Shown here piece after piece: positions 34,344 to 38,965 of a DNA stretch of 38,965 nucleotides. Position numbers and translations under genes: made by a program. The notes beneath the pieces were generated by a model. The model had not been told where the DNA came from. It was given only the letters and a program-made list of their open reading frames with translations, and ran no database searches. Each line of letters opens with the position of its first letter. Position 1 is the stretch's first letter. Source of the stretch: an uncultured Treponema sp. (GTDB lineage Bacteria > Spirochaetota > Spirochaetia > Treponematales > Treponemataceae); the NCBI GenBank assembly GCA_946631855.1, contig CAMPAL010000010.1, positions 1-38,965 of the forward strand, read 5' to 3'.

Positions 34344-36265
34344 AGTTTTTCGATTTCATCCATCCAGGCAGTAACCATTGCATCACTTGGCATACGCCAG
34401 TCACCACGTGGAGAAAGATTGATCGTTCCGACTTTTGCTCCATCAGGCATACAACTGCGCTTAAACTGCTGACTGAAAAAACGACGATAGAAAACTTTAA
34501 GCCATTTAAGCATATCATCATTGCTGTAAGGTAAATCTGAATGCTTTGCCAGGAATAAAATTTTTGCCGGAGAAAAACCAAATCTCAAAAGATAATACAG
34601 GAAGAAATCATGCAGTTCATAAGGACCAACTAAATCTTCTGTAACCTGCGAGATTTGACCATCCGATGGTGGAAGAAGTTCTGGCGAAACCGGAGTATCC
34701 AGAATGTCTCTAAGAACGGCAGAATCCTTTTCATCAGCAAACCACTGAACCAGATATCTTACCAGAGTTTTTGGAATTGAAGAATTTACCCCATACATAG
34801 ACATATGGTCTCCGTTGTAAGTACACCACCCTAGTGCCAGTTCCGAAAGATCCCCAGTTCCTATTACAATTCCATTTGTCTTATTTGCATAATCCATAAG
34901 AACCTGAGTACGTTCACGAGCCTGACAATTTTCATAAGTCACATCGTGTACATTTTCATCCTGTTCAATATCCTTAAAATGCTGTTTAACAGAATCAGAA
35001 ATTTTTACTTCTTTAAGAGTAACTCCACATTCACGGGCAAGAGAACAGGCATTTTTATAAGTTCTGTCAGTGGTTCCAAAACACGGCATAGTGATTGCTG
35101 TAATCAATTTACGGCTAAGTCCAACACTATCAAAAGCACGGCATGTTATAAGCAAAGCCAGAGTTGAATCTAAACCTCCAGAAAGTCCAATAACTGCAGA
35201 TTTACAATTAATATGTCGCAAACGTTTAGCAAGTCCCTGATACTGAAGTGTGATTACTTCTTCACAACGTTGGGTTCTTTTTGCCGGGTCATTTGGAACG
35301 AATGGCTGTGGTTCAAGATTTCTGTTAAATCCACCTTTTTTCTGTTCCGCATTCAAATCAAAATAAACCGAAGTATAATCTTTAGGGAAGAAATTTTCAT
35401 TCACCGATGTTGAAAAACTTGTTGTACGCCTTCTTTCCTGGCAAACTCTTTCAATATCAACATCACCATAAATTGTTTCATTCGAAAATAGTTTTGATTC
35501 TGCCAGAATTGTACCGCATTCAACAATAAGATTATGACCTGCAAAAACCATATCCTGTGTTGATTCATCCATTCCTGCATTTGCATACAAATATGCACAA
35601 AAATTTCGGGCAGCCTGAGATTTTACAAGATTACGACGATATTCAGCCTTTCCAATAATTTCATTTCCTGCCGAAAGATTAGCAATAATTGTTGCCCCCG
35701 CCATGACATGTCTGGTTGATGGAGGAACTGGCACCCATAAATCTTCACAAAGTTCACAGGCAATAGAAATTGAAGGATTAGATTCATCCTGCAAAATAAT
35801 ATCTGTTCCAAAAGGAATATTTTCAAATCCTGCAAAAGTAATGAATTTTGTTTTCATGCCAATTTGAAACGGAGTAAACTGACGTCTTTCATAAAACTCA
35901 CCATAATTTGGAAGATAAGATTTGGCATAAATTGCAAGTAATCTTCCATCATAGAAAGCAGCCGCACAGTTATAAATACCTTCACTGCGTGCAATAGGAA
36001 GACCTACAAAAATTAAAGAATTAAGTTTTTCAGTTTTTTCAATGATAGTAATAAGCTGTTCCTGAGCAGCACGCAATAATGTCTTCTGAAAAAACAAATC
36101 TCCACAAGTATAGCCTGTTATTGAAAGTTCTGGAAAAACAATAATGGAAGCACCATTTTTAGATGCTTCTTTTGCCGATTCAATAATTAGTTCTGCATTA
36201 AACTTACAATCTGCAACTTTTAATCTTGGACTAACACACGCTGTTTTAATAAATCCGTAAGCCAT
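34340..36265 (-). CDS. nadE: Glutamine-dependent NAD+ synthetase
   Basis: The 641-aa protein joins a glutaminase of the nitrilase fold (residues 1-280) to NAD synthetase (about 320-641). The nitrilase triad is Glu in VFPELSITGY, Lys in AKSYLPNYGEFYE and Cys in ACELCEDLW. The synthetase PP-loop is VIGLSGGLDSTLAL, and TGDLSELALGWCTYNGDHM is a conserved substrate region. It amidates nicotinic acid adenine dinucleotide to NAD+ using ammonia channelled from glutamine. AAGGTG lies six bases before the ATG, and TATAAT 20 bases upstream. Size matches this long NadE type. Confidence 0.96.
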   Translation of the reverse strand: MAYGFIKTACVSPRLKVADCKFNAELIIESAKEASKNGASIIVFPELSITGYTCGDLFFQKTLLRAAQEQLITIIEKTEKLNSLIFVGLPIARSEGIYNCAAAFYDGRLLAIYAKSYLPNYGEFYERRQFTPFQIGMKTKFITFAGFENIPFGTDIILQDESNPSISIACELCEDLWVPVPPSTRHVMAGATIIANLSAGNEIIGKAEYRRNLVKSQAARNFCAYLYANAGMDESTQDMVFAGHNLIVECGTILAESKLFSNETIYGDVDIERVCQERRRTTSFSTSVNENFFPKDYTSVYFDLNAEQKKGGFNRNLEPQPFVPNDPAKRTQRCEEVITLQYQGLAKRLRHINCKSAVIGLSGGLDSTLALLITCRAFDSVGLSRKLITAITMPCFGTTDRTYKNACSLARECGVTLKEVKISDSVKQHFKDIEQDENVHDVTYENCQARERTQVLMDYANKTNGIVIGTGDLSELALGWCTYNGDHMSMYGVNSSIPKTLVRYLVQWFADEKDSAVLRDILDTPVSPELLPPSDGQISQVTEDLVGPYELHDFFLYYLLRFGFSPAKILFLAKHSDLPYSNDDMLKWLKVFYRRFFSQQFKRSCMPDGAKVGTINLSPRGDWRMPSDAMVTAWMDEIEKL

Positions 36266-36298
36266 ATTTTCACCTTGTTACTTTATTATATTAGTAAA

Positions 36299-38452
36299 TC
36301 AGATTCTATTTTGAGTGTAAAGCATATTAAGATATTCAATACTATCTTCATAGTTCATAGGAGGCTTATAATAATAACCCTGAATTGCATCACAGCCAAG
36401 ATTTCTTAATACTTTAAGCTGTTTTTCAGATTCAACCCCTTCTGCAATAACCTTAATATTCTTAAAATGTGCAAGTTCAATTGAATGACGTAAAAGTTCT
36501 TCACCATCTGGAGTTCCAATATAATCAATAAGGCTTTTATCCAGTTTGATTACATCAAAAGGCAAAATATTCAAACTTGCAAGTGAAGAAGAACCTGTTC
36601 CAAAATCATCCATATCAATTCTGAAACCTTCTTTCTTCAATGCTTTTGCAAGATTTTTTATCTGTTCATTTCCAAAAGCCAGAGATTCTGTAATTTCAAG
36701 AGGAACATATTCAATTGGAATTCCAATTCTGTCAATAATGCTTTTATATTTAGCAACAATTCCCCTGTGATGTAAACTTGTTCTTGAAATATTAACTGAT
36801 ATTGGTACAGCTTTTACACCATTGTTCAGCCAGGTCTTAATTGTCTCACAAACAGTTCTAAATACATATTCATCAAGATTTACAATAAGCCCGTCTTCCT
36901 CAAAGACATAAATGAAATCTGAAGGAGAGACAATACTTCCATCCTTTTTAATCCATCTTACAAGAGCTTCTGCACCAATCAGTTTTTCTGTTTTCGCATC
37001 AAATTTTGGCTGATACCATACCTGGAAATCACCATTTTTAAGGGCCTCTTCAAATGAAGATTCTATCATCTGTTCATTATAATGACGTCGACTGATTTCC
37101 CCTTCATAATTTGCAATCATAATATCGAAATTATGCAGAATACTTCTGGCAGCCATGAGGGCACGGTCACACAAAAGATTAATTGAAACAGTTTTATCAA
37201 TATTTCCAATGTATCCGTATTTTACATTTACAGATTCAATAGGTCCATCTTCCAGAATTGCATTTGTACGACTTTCAAGATAAATTTTTCCTTTTCCTTC
37301 AATCGCTGGATAAAGACACACAAATTGATCTCCACCATACCTGCCGCAAATAGCTTCTGGAATTTCATTTTGAATACAATGAGCAAAATAAATTAAAAAT
37401 TCGTCACACTTTTTATTTCCATGAATACTATTTATAACCTTAAAAGCTTCAATATCAGACATGATAAGATCAAATTCTAAATCTGGATATTCCTTTATCA
37501 TTTTTTCAGCATGTATATAAAAAGAAGAACGAGTATACAAACCTGTAAGAGGATCATGCTCAAGCTCATAAGTCTTATTCAAACTATCAAACTGTTTATA
37601 CCAGATACTTCCCAAAAGACTTAAAATCAATAAGCTGAAAATGAGAAAATTAAAAGTCAAACCTGTAAATTTCCACCCGTTTTTAGGTTCTACCGAAATA
37701 AACCACTCTTCATTTGGAATATTTATTTTTACACTTACAAAATCTGATACTTTTTCGTTTATATTTGAAAAAAGATATCCCTGCTCTGTCAGAATAAGAT
37801 TATTGGTTTCTGGTATCCAGACTGCAAAATTATAGTCATAATCATTGCTATTGAAAAAATCTGTAATCATATCTACAAACTTTGGCCAGTCAATGACAAA
37901 AATTATAAAGCCATAAAATTTATCATTTTTATAAACAGGTTTTCTAACAACAAGCCCTACCCCACCAGAAAGAAGATCTACAGGCCCTTCAAATGAAATA
38001 TTATGAGTTTCTTGTGCAAGAATTGCTTTCTTTCTCATAAAATCATCTTCAAAAATGTTAAAACCTATACTGTCTTTCAGACTTTCTGGATATGCATTTT
38101 TAACAATACCATCCGGAGCTAAGAAAATACCTTTTAATAAACTATCATCCAATAACAGATGCTCTGCAAATTTGTCAAAATGATTTATGAAATCATCACC
38201 ATATTCCACACATAAATCACTTAAAACCTGTGTATTAGACAAACTTTGATTCAAATATAACTTTACACCAGTTCCGACAGTTTCTCCAATTGTTGAAGCC
38301 TCAGAAATACTCTGCTTCATCTGAGAAACTTTTATATTTTGGAATAGAACAACTTCAAGAATTAAAAAGACTAAAGTTGAAAAGACTAGACTAAAAATTT
38401 GAGCACAAGAAAGTCGCTTTTTAAAAACAATCTTTTTATAAGACTCCGACAC
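36299..38452 (-). CDS. Membrane GGDEF-EAL protein, probable cyclic di-GMP phosphodiesterase
   Basis: The 717-aa protein has membrane helices near residues 14-34 and 270-290 that bound a periplasmic sensor of Cache type (DDSLLKGIFLAPDGIVKNAYP). The GGDEF domain (about 300-455) has the degenerate motif YGGDQF in place of GGDEF and no RxxD I-site, so it is probably not a cyclase. The EAL domain (about 465-717) is intact: GAEALVRW, SVNISRTSL, PLEITES, DMDDFGTGSSSL, IKLDKSL, AEGVES and QGYYYKPP. It should degrade cyclic di-GMP, opposing the sensor-GGDEF protein. The GTG start follows GAGGGAG at six bases. Confidence 0.92.
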   Translation of the reverse strand: MSESYKKIVFKKRLSCAQIFSLVFSTLVFLILEVVLFQNIKVSQMKQSISEASTIGETVGTGVKLYLNQSLSNTQVLSDLCVEYGDDFINHFDKFAEHLLLDDSLLKGIFLAPDGIVKNAYPESLKDSIGFNIFEDDFMRKKAILAQETHNISFEGPVDLLSGGVGLVVRKPVYKNDKFYGFIIFVIDWPKFVDMITDFFNSNDYDYNFAVWIPETNNLILTEQGYLFSNINEKVSDFVSVKINIPNEEWFISVEPKNGWKFTGLTFNFLIFSLLILSLLGSIWYKQFDSLNKTYELEHDPLTGLYTRSSFYIHAEKMIKEYPDLEFDLIMSDIEAFKVINSIHGNKKCDEFLIYFAHCIQNEIPEAICGRYGGDQFVCLYPAIEGKGKIYLESRTNAILEDGPIESVNVKYGYIGNIDKTVSINLLCDRALMAARSILHNFDIMIANYEGEISRRHYNEQMIESSFEEALKNGDFQVWYQPKFDAKTEKLIGAEALVRWIKKDGSIVSPSDFIYVFEEDGLIVNLDEYVFRTVCETIKTWLNNGVKAVPISVNISRTSLHHRGIVAKYKSIIDRIGIPIEYVPLEITESLAFGNEQIKNLAKALKKEGFRIDMDDFGTGSSSLASLNILPFDVIKLDKSLIDYIGTPDGEELLRHSIELAHFKNIKVIAEGVESEKQLKVLRNLGCDAIQGYYYKPPMNYEDSIEYLNMLYTQNRI

Positions 38453-38493
38453 AAAAAACTCCCTCTAATAATTCCCCATGCCACCATTAAGAA

Positions 38494-38521
38494 ATTATAA
38501 ATCTTATTAAATAAAAAGCAA
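38494..38521 (-). promoter_or_regulatory. Promoter of the GGDEF-EAL gene
   Basis: Minus strand: TTGCTT (38516-38521), a 16-bp spacer and TATAAT (38494-38499). It is about 40 bases upstream of the GTG start and separate from the repeat array that begins at 38564. Confidence 0.55.
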
Positions 38522-38725
38522 AATTTATTTAAGATTTAATAAAGGAATTTTTCATTAAAAAAAGGTAACAATTCTCCTAAACTAAATAATTTATACTAAA
38601 AGGTAACAAAACTCCTAAACAAGTATCTTTAAGAGAACTGTTACCAGGGTTTTCATACAAGCTCTCCAAGATGGTAACAATTCTCCTAAAAAATAAAGGC
38701 CTTTTTGGTAACAGAATAACTAAAT

Positions 38726-38734
38726 TTATCCACA
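38726..38734 (+). other. DnaA box (consensus TTATCCACA)
   Basis: TTATCCACA is a perfect match to the bacterial DnaA box TTATNCACA. It directly follows repeat copy 5. Confidence 0.75.
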
Positions 38735-38740
38735 AATCTA

Positions 38741-38749
38741 TGTGTATAA
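38741..38749 (-). other. DnaA box (TTATACACA on the minus strand)
   Basis: TGTGTATAA on the plus strand is TTATACACA in reverse, matching TTATNCACA. It faces the preceding box, six bases away. Confidence 0.7.
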
Positions 38750-38940
38750 CTCCCTTTTCGTGTAACAGAACTCTTAAATATTTAATTTTTCAAATTTTAT
38801 TATATTATATAGTAGAAATTAAAATAATTATTTTACCAGGTAACAAACATCTTAAAAAAAGTAACAATCTTCTTAAATCTACTATTATATCTATTAATAA
38901 CTAATAATATTTATATTTCTAGTAATAATCACACTTATTT

Positions 38941-38949
38941 TGTGGATAA
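38941..38949 (-). other. DnaA box (TTATCCACA on the minus strand)
   Basis: TGTGGATAA on the plus strand is a perfect box in reverse, near the window end. TAGTAATAA lies just upstream (38920-38928), reminiscent of DnaA-trio repeats; orientation was not established. Confidence 0.75.
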
Positions 38950-38965
38950 CTAAAAATAATTTAAG

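Larger units (their letters stand above)
38564..38877. repeat. Eight-copy 18-bp iteron-like array
   Basis: Consensus GGTAACARWWCTCYTAAA. Copies: 38564-38581, 38602-38619, 38628-38645 (inverted), 38673-38690, 38707-38724, 38761-38778, 38839-38856 and 38860-38877. GTAACA and the final TAAA are present in all eight, and the first and fourth are identical. Spacing is irregular (start-to-start 21 to 78 bp), unlike CRISPR or a tandem repeat. Copy 7 forms the palindrome TTACCAGGTAA at 38833-38843 with the bases before it. The array is interleaved with DnaA boxes. The protein that binds it is unknown to me. Confidence 0.85.
38564..38965. other. Putative chromosomal replication origin (oriC)
   Basis: This gene-free, very AT-rich 400 bp carries three DnaA boxes and the eight-copy repeat array, with an almost pure AT stretch at 38776-38835 that could be the unwinding element. 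Most genes to the left point away from it, as expected on the leading strand. The next gene is outside the window; in many bacteria it would be dnaA. The right end of the window may be the end of a chromosome numbered from dnaA. Confidence 0.65.

Noticed and set aside
34336..34581. 81-codon minus-strand frame
   Set aside because: It is an out-of-frame shadow of nadE.
38564..38877. The origin repeats as a CRISPR array
   Set aside because: Repeats are only 18 bp, diverged, one is inverted, and the intervals vary from 3 to 60 bp with no cas genes nearby.
38671..38904. A 77-codon open frame on the plus strand at the origin
   Set aside because: It runs through repeat copies and DnaA boxes, is a product of AT-rich DNA, and has no ribosome binding site or family resemblance.

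Overview
The window comes from a low-GC bacterium with strong Shine-Dalgarno sequences, lipoprotein signal peptides and TATAAT-type promoters. The gene content suggests a spirochaete close to Treponema: a PBP1C/alpha-2-macroglobulin operon, a cytoplasmic LacI-type sensor fused to GGDEF, an Rrf2 regulator and a DUF368 protein. That assignment is an inference from gene style, not a database match. 21 of 25 genes, counting one broken one, lie on the minus strand. This fits the right end of the window, which has the look of a chromosomal replication origin: three DnaA boxes, very AT-rich DNA and eight copies of an 18-bp repeat. Minus-strand genes would then run with the fork that moves left from the origin.

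Layout on the minus strand from the left edge. (1) 1-5.15 kb: a type I restriction-modification locus, transcribed leftward as hsdM, a KilA-N protein, hsdS, a broken DUF3800 gene with a structured 3' region, and hsdR cut by the window edge. (2) 5.26-17.17 kb: a four-gene envelope operon with its own promoter and a long operator-like dyad. It is transcribed as a membrane-anchored propeller protein, a TPR-like lipoprotein, a 1885-aa alpha-2-macroglobulin lipoprotein and penicillin-binding protein 1C. (3) 17.3-19.5 kb: an orphan HATPase protein and a sodium:neurotransmitter-type symporter.

(4) 19.66-22.65 kb, plus strand: a glycoside-hydrolase-like protein of unknown specificity, then mnmA (tRNA 2-thiouridylase). 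(5) 22.65-25.8 kb: a DUF368 membrane protein, O-acetylhomoserine sulfhydrylase and a ZIP metal transporter behind two matching dyad operators. (6) 25.8-31.0 kb: a three-gene unit of LacI-sensor/GGDEF protein, LD-carboxypeptidase and UvrD/PcrA helicase. (7) 31.07-38.45 kb: a MATE transporter, a 72-aa protein, an Rrf2 repressor with its operator, ApbE, glutamine-dependent NAD synthetase, and a GGDEF-EAL protein with a degenerate GGDEF motif.

(8) 38.46-38.965 kb: the putative origin, with no gene. The most novel signals are the eight-copy repeat array at the origin, the two operators at the ZIP gene, the repeated placement of -10 boxes only 6-9 nt before start codons with no Shine-Dalgarno sequence (likely leaderless mRNAs), and the structured RNA candidate after the DUF3800 remnant.
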